Shown here piece by piece: positions 23,955 to 34,385 of a stretch of 64,000 bases of DNA. The notes below the pieces were generated by a model. That model did not search any database. It was given only the letters and a program-made list of their open reading frames with translations, and had not been told where the DNA came from. A program made the translations under genes and the position numbers. How positions within the stretch are numbered: position 1 is the stretch's first letter; each line of letters opens with the position of its first letter. Source of the DNA: Platycnemis pennipes (Eukaryota; Arthropoda; Insecta; Odonata; Platycnemididae); the NCBI GenBank assembly GCA_933228895.1, contig OW121855.1:33866698-33930697 (forward strand), given 5' to 3'.

Positions 23955-24430
23955 ATTTAATTCTTCCCACGACCCCTACGTTTCACAAGATAACCCTTTT
24001 CAGCCCCTCATACTTGCTACTTTCCAATATTCTATCAAAACTACCAGTTTTTCTTCTCCCTCTCACCCACTTACCCAACATTCTTCCCCAATTACGTCCT
24101 CCAAAACGCCCTCACCCTTTACTTCCTTTTCCATTCACATCTTCTGCTTTCTCCTAATATCCTCAATCAACGTCCTTCCTTCTCCTACGAATTATATCAC
24201 TTCACCGTTTCCTAAGCTATAATTCTATTCTATCTTTCTCCCCGATAGCCCATGTTTCCACCCCATGCAGTGCCACGCTCCGTTTGAGATAATTATACAG
24301 TAATCGATTACAATATATAGAGTTACTGGTCAAGAGAGGGAAAGCAGAAAGAATAATACAGGAAATATCAAATGATAAGGTAGTATAAGATGGCAGCAGT
24401 GGAAGACATATGAGCACAAAAACTACTATG
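23955..24430 (-). mobile_element. RTE-like LINE, C-terminal fragment
   Basis: Minus-strand translation gives, in order, AFPLLTSNSIYCNRLLYNYL, SVALHGVETWAIGEKDR and, after a frameshift, GKWVRGRRKTGSFDRILESS. These fit the RTE-like order (AxxxKxLLTSxxI ... RxxxKxxVWSVALYGSETW) and the GRGRRRxGxLDxLxExSxYxGLK close. The active-site motifs are upstream and absent. Stops and frameshifts make it a dead fragment. It lies beside a SINE-like unit of the same orientation. Confidence 0.72.
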
Positions 24431-25224
24431 ACCCTCAGTGCAATTTAGGTGGCAGTTAAGCATTTTATGGCAGGCGAAAAACCAAGAAATAGGACGTAAT
24501 TGAGGCGTTAAAAGTTCGGAGAATTGCGCGGCAATTTGCTTCGAACATACTCAGGCCCTTATCCCTTAGACCGATAACCACAGGTGATATGTGATGGTCA
24601 ACATATGATGTTGGGAAAATATGCTAGCACTGCAAATATATTTCAATCATATGTAATTTTTCGCGCAAACTGAGACAGTGTTAAGGGTTCTTAAAAAAAT
24701 CCTTACGCAGTAACATCTTTTATGACACATCGCAGGTGATAAAAGTCAATTTCCTTCAACCAAACTAGGGAATGCAATTGTACAGAGGAGCTGTACCCAT
24801 GTACCTAGCGAAACAAATTAGTTATTACAAAAAAATCACTACTTGCATGGGTGCACCTAAAAAGAAAATGATTATAACAAATTTTCCAATATTTATGCAT
24901 CTGTAAGTTATATTTCTTAATCATTAATATGCTAGAGAGATACCAAGATTACGAGCAATTACCTTTGTAAAGATCAGTTGATGTACAAAATACTAAGCGC
25001 TCGTTTTTCCACACCGTAGGCTAAAACGTATCGCAATATAGTGGCAAACATTACGAAGCTATGATTGCACTGACAAGCGAGATATATCTAAAATATGGCA
25101 CACAATCACAAGCTATCCTCAAGATATGATGCCAAGCGTTCACGTTCCCACAACCCTCCATGAAGAGGCTTCGGTGCTCAAGTTCAAATAAGAATCTTAA
25201 TAATGCAACTAATGCATATTTATC
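24431..25224. other. AT-rich non-coding stretch
   Basis: No gene or repeat end is recognised. Confidence 0.45.
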
Positions 25225-25440
25225 TTAGTAGAAACACAGCGAAGATGTGAAGTAGACCATGGGGATGCGGACGGGAGGTCTTCGGGTTCGAATGCCAGCA
25301 ACGCGTATTCGGAGATCCCACATGAAAACATTAAGGAGCATAGTGGTGGTTTTTCACGGCTCACCTTAACGTGATTTTGTCCTTGGTAATTTCCAAGGGA
25401 AGGGAACCTCTCCCCAAAATCACAGTTCGTCACAGGTGTG
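25225..25440 (+). mobile_element. tRNA-headed SINE-like unit
   Basis: GGTTCGAATGCC at 25285-25296 matches box B with one or two differences, and tRNA-like text (GTAGACCATGGGGATGCGG) precedes it, though box A is decayed. The body to about 25440 includes a CCTTGGTAATTTCCAAGG palindrome at about 25380-25397. No cloverleaf can be drawn. It is probably an old SINE copy. Confidence 0.4.
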
Positions 25441-25724
25441 AAAGCAAAGATATAAAATCATATAAAATAAGTGGATTGACATGATGTGAGCGAGTGAGGA
25501 GTTTACATGATAAGGTATTAAACTAAACTAAGGATTGATCGGTAGTGAGTGATGAGAGTGATATCAGGATTGAGCTACAGCTACTAGCAATTCAGATCAA
25601 ACGGGAATACACTTACTAAAATTCAATGGCTGTATTTCCACGAATAACCACTAACTTAATGCAATAAAGTTTCGTCAACTATCAGGATGATAGCCTCATT
25701 GCTACTCAAGCATCAGCAAAAACA

Positions 25725-26095
25725 ACCATTATACTTGCTCTATATTTCTCATGCGAGGCCTTCCTTTTCCATTCTTCTCATTTACTTGTCCCTCATTTGT
25801 CTTCATCAGGCCATCATGTCTCAAGATATGACCGATTACATTGCCCCTTCTTTTCAAAGTTTTCAGATGACTTCTCGTATCTCCCTCTCTTCTTAGGTCT
25901 TCTTCGTTGATCACTCGATATCTATCTATACCAATAAATACCAATAAAGCCTTTTCATTTCCCCTTACTTTTACAACCTTAGATCAGTTTATCACTCGTT
26001 TTCATACATTAGATGGTATCGGGGTATTTTCCAATGCTAAAGCTCTGTGGAGAACAAGATTTCTTTTCGAGTACTATTTCTCTTTTTACTGCATG
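25725..26095 (-). mobile_element. RTE-like LINE, C-terminal fragment
   Basis: The minus strand carries an open frame of 71 codons with DRYRVINEEDLRREGDTR, LKTLKRRGNVIGHILRHDG and LMKTNEGQ, followed by GKGRPRMRNIEQ. This fits the RTE-like C-terminal block (WTDRVxNEEVLRRxGE ... RRxxxIGHxLRHxGLMKTxxEGxVxGKxGRGRPR) closely, with a loss of one or two residues after LMKT. The frame is unusually well kept compared with the other pieces, which suggests a younger insertion. Upstream decay begins near 25950. Confidence 0.82.
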
Positions 26096-27489
26096 TTATT
26101 TTAAAAGTTTTAATTATCAATTCTGCCCTCTTTAATCCTCTAATAGCGAAGATTCCATTGCCCTTAGTTTGATTGTACTTTATCCGCCCGAGTCCATTTT
26201 TGGTCGCAATATGTTAAGTTCATGAAAAGTAAAAAGTGTTAAAAAGTTAAATGGGTGAAAAAATTTAAATGGTTACAATGAACTACAGATACCAAAGAAC
26301 TGACCCTCAGACAACATTTAAAACCGTAGGTGTGCTTCTAAGAAAAACAGCTCAAGTCTATACTGAAGGCATAACAATGAGCTCTTCTACGCGAAGTAAC
26401 GAAGACCACTTAGCTGAGATTATAGGCAGTATATCTTTTATAATAGTATGAGCACAATACCTTAATTTCATCTTTCTCTATAAATTGAATAGTAATATAC
26501 TATTTTACGCTAATTTTGCATTTCATTATGCATTTTGAATGGAAATTTTAGGAATATAACAGCAATCGTTTAGTTTATTATAGCTTATTTTGTGAATTAA
26601 GCCGCAAACCGACCACGGGGAGGGAATAGTAGGACGGAGTCAGCCTTTGAAAAGTATAATACGTTTTGACCAATAATGATGAAAAATTGTGGCTTGAAGA
26701 TTATAAACGATTTAGCGCCATCAAATCAGAACATTAGGGCGGAAACGCCTGGGAAGTGTTTTAAGTGTGCCATTGTTAGAGAGATATCCAGAAGCCAGAT
26801 TACAAGTTGCCCGAAATTATGGTCCAGACGATTGACCATGGGGCTGGGAGCTCGGACGGCGCTGGGGAGGAATCACGATCTGAAGATTGCGGAGAGAGAG
26901 AGATATCTGACCTCGGGCAATTATTTCGTGAGAAGAGGGGCGTCAAGGAAGAAATCAACGATCGGCATTGCTGCTTAGCCACCTCCCGCGTCCGCTGGGA
27001 AATCATAGACATTAAGAAATCGGTGGGAGGGCGGAGAAGGCTTCCGAAGAGACGGATTCTATCTGGCGATCTACCACATGGAAGAAACGTTATGAAAGTG
27101 AAAACCCGCCGATCAGGAAACATGCAGGCAAAAAACGTCGTGGTGGAGGGAGTAGTTCGTTCCTCATCCCTCTCTCTCTCTCTCCCATTGAAAACAGCCG
27201 GTCAGGGCGCAAGGGGTGAATATGAAGAGAAAAAAATAAAGTATTCGCGTTCTGGAAAAATAGAAAAGGAAAAATCCAGTTTGAAAAAAGAGGCAACTTG
27301 TTTTAGAAGTCCATTCTGCCCGCCGCCTTTGATGAAGTGTTGCAAGAGAACTCCTATCACTGTTATCCCCCTGAAGATATTCGAATGGGTTGTCATTATA
27401 GATTTTTTACGCATCTTCGACGAATCGCAACCCGAGGGACTTGATTGGATCTCTTTCTCTCTCCAGGCAAGACTGTTCTAGCACCTTCT
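26096..27489. other. Non-coding stretch with GC-rich island
   Basis: About 26100-26780 is AT-rich with nothing recognised. About 26800-27200 is GC-rich and purine-skewed on the plus strand, with GAGAGAGAG near 26890 and (CT)n near 27169-27184. A 224-codon plus-strand frame (26807-27481) runs through it. It is rich in Arg, Lys, Glu and Ser, has no domain, and spans both repeats, so I do not call it a gene. Confidence 0.4.
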
Positions 27490-27830
27490 ATGCTTCAAAT
27501 TCAATGCGTCATTTTGACAAAGAATCCAAGCTCCAGATACTTACTCCTCCCCCCTTTCGGTCCAAAGTCCCTCGCATTAATTCGCTTTTCCCTCAGCTAT
27601 TGTCTTCATGTGATTCACGTACCTCAAGATGAGCCCGATAAGGACGTCCACTCGTCTTCCCGATATTTTTATGACGTTTCTTATTCCAGCCACTCTCATT
27701 AAAACTTCTCCATTGGTTACTAGGTTCATTTATTTGAGCCTCGTTATTATTCCCTTATATAACATCAAATACCTCAGTCTTGCTTTTTACGGTGGGCACT
27801 GTCCATGACCTATCCCCTTCAAGCATCACG
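27490..27830 (-). mobile_element. RTE-like LINE, decayed C-terminal fragment
   Basis: Minus-strand translation gives TNGEVLMRVAGIRNVIKISG, then GRRVDVLIGLILRYVNHMKT and IAEGKAN, then GGRSKYLELGF after a frameshift. These align with the TNEEVLRRxGExR ... IGHxLRHxxxMKTIxEGK block also seen at 25725-26095. Several key residues have drifted (LRH to LRY) and stops are present, so this is the oldest of the group. Confidence 0.6.
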
Positions 27831-29000
27831 TTCCAAATGAACACTGTAATAGAGATCTTTTTTACTTCTCAATACGTATATCAAGCTGATCGTAATTCTT
27901 TCCTGGTAAAATAAATTTTTGACCTCAACCATACCATTAATTACTACTTTCACTCTCCTTTCATCACTGAGCATTCCGCGAAGGAGTAAATAATTATTGC
28001 TTTGCTATTTTTTTACCTCAAAATGGTGGCTTGCCAAGATTTTCGCTAGGTTTTCCCGCATTTTATAATACTAGATTTTTTTCGTCTACGCCATAATGGA
28101 TATTCTGCACGCAAAATATAATGCGCTAATTATTTTCTATTTTCAATAGCTCTTATTAGGTTATGCCAAACTCTCCATGGAGAAATAGGTTTATTGGACC
28201 TGTAGCAATGTTTTCATCGGATGAATTCTATATTCTATCAACTAGAAATACTACGGCCACCTTTTTAAAAGGAAAAATATTTTTATCATAATATAGTGAA
28301 CGTATTAGCATGCTTACATCACATTCGTTCTGTTAAGATGTAAATATTGATCAAGTCCGTGATATTGATGCATCCATGAGGCTCCCAACCTTTTCAAATG
28401 CTGATACCTCTTAAATTCTTAGTGTGTTCTAAAATCTCTTTGGAAAAATGTCGGCTTTTATTCACTGTAGAGAGAGAAAACTGGGCTCTCTGCGAAATAA
28501 AAATACTAATTCATTTTCTTTAATAATTTTCTGCCATATCAATATGCACAAAACTGTTCTACAAATTATCGTTTATTCGTTAGTTGTTGCAGTTTATATA
28601 ATAATAATAAACAATGTATTTTTATCGTTGGTATCGCACTCCCTGAAGAAGCTTACCGCATTCCCAGGAGTGTTTGCACCTCTGGTTAAAGACCACTGAT
28701 CTAAGGCGAGAAACACATTTGGTAAGGCTGCCAAATACATTTAAAAATAGCATTCACATGGTCATAATCTTGCTGAAAGCCTTATACGTACTACGAAGGC
28801 GATTGGCTGTAACTATTAATTTTACAGGATTACCTGAATAAAAATATAACAATTTATGGCATAAATGGTTTATTATAACCCTGAAGCGAAATAAATGATA
28901 ATTTGTGAAAGTATTTCAGCATTGCTCGCAGGTTCCCCTCGACAATATATCAAGTCTACGCGTATCTAATCTATGGAAAAGTCAAGCTGATTCGTCACTC
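27831..29000. other. AT-rich non-coding stretch
   Basis: No gene or repeat is recognised. Confidence 0.45.
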
Positions 29001-29760
29001 CATTCGTTTAAATAGGGCAAGAAGCAGGTGGAGAGGTATCCCCTGGTAGGTGGGCGAGGCCTCGAAAGAGATCACACGAGAAATAAAAAGGATTTGGGGG
29101 GAGGAGTGGATAAGGAAGACAAGATAGCGAGATCGCATTACAAAAAGCATGATGAGTGGCTGAGAACTCAGGCGAACGAAGACGAAGATTCCTGCCCGGA
29201 CCCGTGAGGCGAAGTGGAAATAAAAGGTAAAATAAAACGAAACCGCAAAACAAAATAATTCGACGATCACTCTCCCTTTCATTTGGGAAAATCGAGAGCA
29301 AAGCGCTAATTTTCATCTTTTCCCTGAATCCACGAGCGAGGACGAAAGATGAAGATCGAGACGAGAAAAAAACAAGCACACACACACAATCTCGAGCACG
29401 TAAGAGATGTTGGCGGAGATAAAATACGATTGGTTGGCGGCGAGGAGAAGGGAGGGGGGAGTTAATCGAAGGAGATGTCGAATGGGGAGAGGAAGGGAAG
29501 GCATGGATATCCCATTCGTGACCTCCCGCTATTATACGCACCCGAATTAATTTTGGCCCGTAAATGACGGCGGGTTGAAGACTCGGAGAGTGATTGGAAG
29601 GCGAGACAGGGGCGGGGAAGTAGTGTAGAACGAGAAGAGCACAAAAGAACAAAAGGAACAAAAAAAGGAGAACTAAAGAAAGGGAAAGGAGGACGGGGAT
29701 GGGGAAGGGGATCGAAACAGATGGAACTGAGATGAGACGGGCAGACGGATAAAAACGACT
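29000..29760 (+). other. GC-rich purine island
   Basis: G+A rich on the plus strand, most strongly at 29430-29740, with blocks such as GGGAGGGGGGAG and GGGGATGGGGAAGGGG (the second at about 29695-29710). A short (CA)n run lies near 29378-29388. Minus-strand frames of up to 217 codons are Pro/Ser/Leu-rich consequences of polypyrimidine and lack any domain. Confidence 0.4.
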
Positions 29761-31139
29761 TCATTCTGACGAAATTGAATACGTAATCGGGACTTCCACT
29801 TCACGCCTGTCACGTCATTCCGCCAAAAATACAATGAGCGGCCGGATTGTGGGACTGAACGAGATATTTGAAATCTGTAAGAGACGGTGGATTATTCCTG
29901 ACTGACTCGAATTTTTATGTCGAGTTGGCCAATTTCTAAAGCTAAATTCGTGTAGCGTGAACGAGATGACTTCATCACCCAGATGCCGCTTATGCTGCTA
30001 GCCTCATTATACTCAACTTTGAGTGATTTATGAAAATTCTACATTTTTTGGTCGACTATAAAAGCAAGGTAACAGTATCGAGTTAACAGTCTTGTACCAC
30101 ATAAAAGAATGTCACAAAAGTAGTCCTTAAAACAGGTGTTACCTACTTTAAAGTATTCAAAACTGTTCTCACTGTTACATGTTACTATTTTTTAATTTTG
30201 ATCCAACTTAGACGAAGGTTAATTATCGAATATTTCTCTAAAATTGATTTAACATCTCTCGCAGATTTCCTCTGTATCCTTTATATAGAACAATAAAAGT
30301 TTCAAAATATGATTGGCTTGAAATCTGTGTACGATTCGATTATAATTAATTTCATCATATTTCACATTCCAATAATATTCTGCTATGATTTGAAAAATTA
30401 ATGATAGTGTAGACTAATATTATGAGAAAGTAAGGTACAGTGTACGCTCTAAAATATCATATTACAGAAATACAGTTATCAACTAATTGCTTTGATCACA
30501 TGTATAAAACATACAGTTAAGATAAAAAAATGTGTGAACATTTTTGTTGAACGGTTTCAAATCCGTGCTCTGATGAGGTTTGAGATCACTGTAATTAGCC
30601 ATAGCAATAATCAAGTCCTTGATTGGATGAGGGTTCACGAAATTTGCTGGAATTCCTAGGGTCATCAATTAGCCAAAAGAAAATTAAAGAAGTTGAGAGA
30701 GATGCAAAGAAAAGAAGTGACAGGCTTCCAAAAGAGTATGAGGAACATGATACAGCGGCATGCACAGTGACTTGCAAGGTCGTAAAAGCAAATGGAGAGG
30801 AAAATTGGAAAGGACCTCATGAAATTTGATAACTTGAAATTTTATTATCGCTTTCTGAGAGGAGAGGACTAAGCATAAATTACAGAAATCTTCGTTTGGC
30901 TGCGTAAGAGCCACTAATAATTTTGGATGAGTAACATTTCAGAAGAGTAAATTTTTTGATCAGCTTTCCCTCTCTTTCCTCGCAATTTTTTTAATGGCAT
31001 AGTTAAGGCAAATTTGAATTATAATTCTGCCTCAAATGATATACACTTCTGTAAGGCCACAAGTAGGCAACCGTCGTGGAAAAATTAGCACAGGACCGAA
31101 GTAATACTGGTATTAAAGAAAGCTATATAAAGTCAAGTT
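29761..31139. other. AT-rich non-coding stretch
   Basis: No gene is recognised. A 68-codon plus-strand frame at 30623-30829 is lysine- and glutamate-rich, but it has no motif and no repeat partner in this window. Confidence 0.45.
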
Positions 31140-31550
31140 CAGTAAACCTTGGATTATCCGTACGCGCTTTATCCGGGCTGCGGATTATTATGCGGTGCAT
31201 CGACAATCTATTTAGCGTATCGGCAGTGGTCTCAAAGGTAAGTAAACTTTTTTTATTTGCCTACAATAGTGACTTTCACTACGGTCCTACCGACTGGTAT
31301 CTACAATGTCTTGCGGCAGATTTCGTGCCGCCACTCGAGGCTTGCGAACATTTAATTGCGGCCGGGACAGCTCTACTGGATTATTTTACGTCATATAAAA
31401 TGCTATTATGTACAGCGAGGATCTTTTCATTGGCGGATTGTGTTATTTTTTTGTGAGTTTATTTATTTTGGCGACGTACCATAATTAAATGAAGTCAGAA
31501 ACAACCAAATAGCGGATTAACCGTGTTTCCCGATAATCCGTGCACCCTTG
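31140..31550 (+). mobile_element. pogo/Tigger-like inverted-repeat remnant
   Basis: The left end, CAGTAAACCTTGGATTATCC, matches the typical CAGTAAAACCTCGGATTATCC terminus of pogo/Tigger-type DNA transposons. Near 31510-31550 the opposite orientation appears as CGGATTAACCG followed by CGATAATCCG and CCCTTG. The terminal bases of the right end are decayed, and the TA duplication is not clean. A 126-codon frame inside has no transposase motif, so the element is non-autonomous or internally deleted. Confidence 0.55.
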
Positions 31551-32824
31551 ACGTCATTAGCACGGAAAATCAGGAGTTTCCTGTTGTCATTATAAATGAT
31601 TAAAGGCAAGTATAAATGTTGACTAACTCAGTAATTGGGAGAAGCGATGAAATTAAATTCAATGAGTTATTGTTTTAAGTTCAAATGGGTCGTAGTTAAA
31701 GTGGCATCCGGTGAATATGACGGCTACCGAACGATATTTATTCTTTAAAAGCCCACAGATTTCTGGCCAGGAGGGCACATCTGTCTTAGAGGAAATGAGA
31801 GTATCATTCAGGTAAGTGGATTACCTCTGAGCTTGCAAGCGGAGGGAGGCAGTCCGCTGCCAGCATAGAACACAACGCTACACGTGAACAACTTTTTAAA
31901 CATAATTTCTCTTCGGCAGTTTAGCACTGACGGACAGAGAATTGTATAGTTTACGATCCGACTTCGAGCTCTTAGGACGAAGTTAAAGGGTCTTCTGAAA
32001 GTTTTTTGAGTGCAGATAGCAGTAGTGGGGGTGACAGACAAGGAGAGCCCAAGGATAGAGAGCGGGAGTGGGAGAGGATACGGGGTCCATTACCCCCTTG
32101 GGGCGGATGTTGGTGGAGCATTGAAATGAGGGGCGTGGGAAAAGCGCCGACTCACGCAGCCTTCCTTCCAAGCACAGATACACACACCAAGACACGAAAC
32201 ACCCTGGACGGACACGCCAAGGAGGCACTTAGTGGTCCAATGAGACGTCCTTGAGGGGAAATTCCGGCCAATGGTATGAGCTTTAGGGAACGAGGGAAAT
32301 CTAGAGCGCATAAGAATCGAAGGAATGAAAGGAGATGGGATAATTTTTGAGGATGAAGGAGATGGTGGTAGAAGATTCCCTGCCCAAATTACGGCCCGCG
32401 GGCCTCATCTTCCCCTCATAACACCTTCTGTCGAGCCCACTAAAGCCTCTCCGAGACACTCTCCGTAAAGGTCCCAGAATTATGTTTAACATTCAGCGAA
32501 TTTTTAAAGTAACAGATCCATGAGATTCCACATAAGTTCGCGATAGCACGTGGAAAGAAATGTAGAGCACATAATTTTAATGCGACGATAAAAAATAACA
32601 CATACACACTATGCATTCCCTTCGCGCCGTTAATTTCTGGAGTAGGGATAGTAGTGTCAACAATAGTTAAATTAATGGGTACAATCCTAATAGCTTTTAT
32701 TTATTTTCACGTCGTTTTTGCGCTTTGCGTTAAATGTTTAGCGAAAATAATACTTTAGAGCGAAAGGGATGTTACCTTGTAATCAATAGCTGCCGATTCG
32801 GCTATTGAGTGCCAAAACAAAACT
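31551..32824. other. Non-coding stretch with GC-rich island
   Basis: About 31990-32330 is GC-rich with purine skew on the plus strand (GGGAGTGGGAGAGGATACGG, about 32066-32085). Frames there are short and overlap on both strands. The flanks are AT-rich with nothing recognised. Confidence 0.4.
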
Positions 32825-32856
32825 TGAAACCGGTTATTAGACCTCCGCATCATCAG
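32825..32856. repeat. CCGGTT-type motif, possible Penelope remnant
   Basis: TTGAAACCGGTTATTAG, then ACCTCCGCATCATCAG, contains the GAAACCGGT and complementary CTGATGATGC phrases that recur near ends of arthropod Penelope-like elements. It sits just 5' of a LINE fragment. It is only about 32 bases, so the assignment is tentative. Confidence 0.25.
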
Positions 32857-32944
32857 TCTATTCAGTAAAAGTGGCATGCCATTTTTCCCCAGGCTAGCAT
32901 TAGATGTTTATGACGCTGAATTTCCGTTTACACGGTACGGTTTC

Positions 32945-33492
32945 TCGGCAAGATTTGTAAAGGGACGATACGATAATTATATTAGCGTAACCAGTCTATT
33001 AAATGAATTGAAATGGGAATCATTGTCAGATCGCAGGTTGAAATTTAGACTTAATCTGTTCCACAAATTCCAAGGCAATATTTTCAGTTATGATGTTAAG
33101 AATATTTTACGAACCCCAACTTACTATGGCAGACTGGACCATAATCATAAAGTTAGAGAAATTGATTGCCGAACTGACCGATTCAAAATGTCCTTTTTCC
33201 CTCGCACAATAAGAGATACGAATAACGGTAAATATGTCCTATCGGAGAGTAGCAATGAATAGCATTGGTAGCTGCATGTTGGTATGAGTACTTAAAGCTA
33301 ACCCTACTAACAGAATGTTTTTGCATGTTTTCTTTGCAATTTCTATCTTTTTTAAAATAGTGTAGTTCTATTATAATACTATTCCTTTTTTATGCATGAT
33401 ATGTAGTGCATGTTTGGTGAGCAATCACCCCCTGCCACACACCCTTGTGGTGGCTTGCAGGGTATTATGTAGATGTAGATGTAGATGTACGC
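32945..33492 (+). mobile_element. 5'-truncated jockey/CR1-like LINE with (GATGTA)n tail
   Basis: The frame from about 32945 to the stop at 33260-33262 is intact and reads ARFVKGRYDNYISVTSLLNE, then LKWESLSDRRLKFRLNLFHK, later HNHKVREIDCRTDRFKMSFF and PRTIRD. This is the conserved end of jockey/CR1-like LINE proteins. An AT-rich 3' untranslated region follows, then a conserved CACACCCTTGTGGTGGCTTG block and GGTATTATG, and the element ends in GATGTAGATGTAGATGTA. About 90% of a full-length element is missing at the 5' end. It has no stops in the residual frame and is clearly younger than the related minus-strand copy at 18005-18945. Confidence 0.88.
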
Positions 33493-34149
33493 TGCAGCGA
33501 AGGTAATTCCCCGTTAGTTTGTCTCGTGGTGTAAGTAATACCTTAGAATATGTGGTATTAAAAAGTCACAGTGAACATTTTTAAGATCGCCAGAGTTTAT
33601 TTGATTTAGGGCCTTTTTCCATTGCCAGTTTTACTATGAACGTCCAGAGTTACATCTAGAGCCGGATTAAACGTACAGGTAGGGGTTGCACGCACAGGAA
33701 TATTTTCACTTATAGTAAAATTCATACAGAAAATTGCATTTTCTGGCCATTTTTGAGGATATCCAGATACATTACCTGACGGCTACACTTTATACATGCC
33801 AAATTACATATACCCTACATTTTTTTCATCTTGGGGCTAAACGCTTAATTTATATTTCTATAAATTCCGTTGCCATGTTCATATTATACTATTTATGGTA
33901 AATATTTAGGCTGTAAATCAAATAGCTACAATGACATATCATACAAATAATAGCACTGGTTATTATGATGTAGTTCTTTCTTAATTGACCTTAACATAAT
34001 CTGCTTTCCTAATGAAATGTATTACGCTCTTCTAAGCCTCCTTACTATTTCATAAACGCTTTCATTCCCGCTAAAAAACCGAAAGCACTATTTGCTAGTT
34101 TAAATTTAACTTAGAAGAAAAATGCGACGGTTATACCTGGAATTTAAAG
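33493..34149. other. AT-rich non-coding stretch
   Basis: No gene or repeat is recognised. Confidence 0.45.
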
Positions 34150-34385
34150 CCTTAATCTTTTTCACATTAATTGCCATGCGAAAACATTCACCTGGACCCA
34201 GGATCCCTAATTCGCATGGCAATTTGCTAATTTGCCTGGGTAGCGTAGTGGTCTGCGCAATGGCCCGGAAAGGCAAAGGTCCGTGGTTCGATGCCTGGTC
34301 CAGGAGAATTTTTTCGCATGGCAATTAATGTGAATTTCACCGCCGTTCACGCGGCAGGCTTAAAATACCCAACCTTAATCTTTTT
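34150..34385 (+). mobile_element. Composite tRNA-headed SINE-like element with 13-bp TSD
   Basis: CCTTAATCTTTTT occurs at 34150-34162 and again at 34373-34385, a perfect 13-bp target-site duplication around a body of 210 bases. Inside, a box A-like TAGCGTAGTGGTC (34241-34253) and box B GGTTCGATGCC (34285-34295) form a polymerase III-type promoter. A 24-bp perfect inverted repeat (34161-34184 and 34311-34334) flanks the tRNA-like part, and its core TCGCATGGCAATT occurs a third time in direct orientation at 34212-34224. The tRNA-like fold lacks a good T stem, so it is not a tRNA gene. The long duplication points to LINE-mediated insertion rather than a cut-and-paste transposase. Confidence 0.75.

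Noticed and set aside
26807..27481. 224-codon plus-strand open frame
   Set aside because: Spans GA and CT simple repeats, is Arg/Lys/Glu/Ser-rich, shows no domain and overlaps frames on the other strand, so base composition explains it.
29008..29661. 217-codon minus-strand frame
   Set aside because: Same cause: polypyrimidine composition without stops, no domain.
31076..31456. 126-codon plus-strand frame
   Set aside because: Lies across the left end of the pogo/Tigger-like remnant and has no transposase motif.
33475..33492. Independent GATGTA microsatellite or telomere-like repeat
   Set aside because: It is the 3' tail of the LINE at 32945-33492; the same tail occurs in reverse at 18008-18020.
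34236..34306. Intact tRNA gene
   Set aside because: Boxes A and B are present, but acceptor and T stems do not pair and it sits inside a SINE-like insertion.
34122..34328. Short frames over the SINE-like element
   Set aside because: Formed by the repeated arms of the element; no protein expected.
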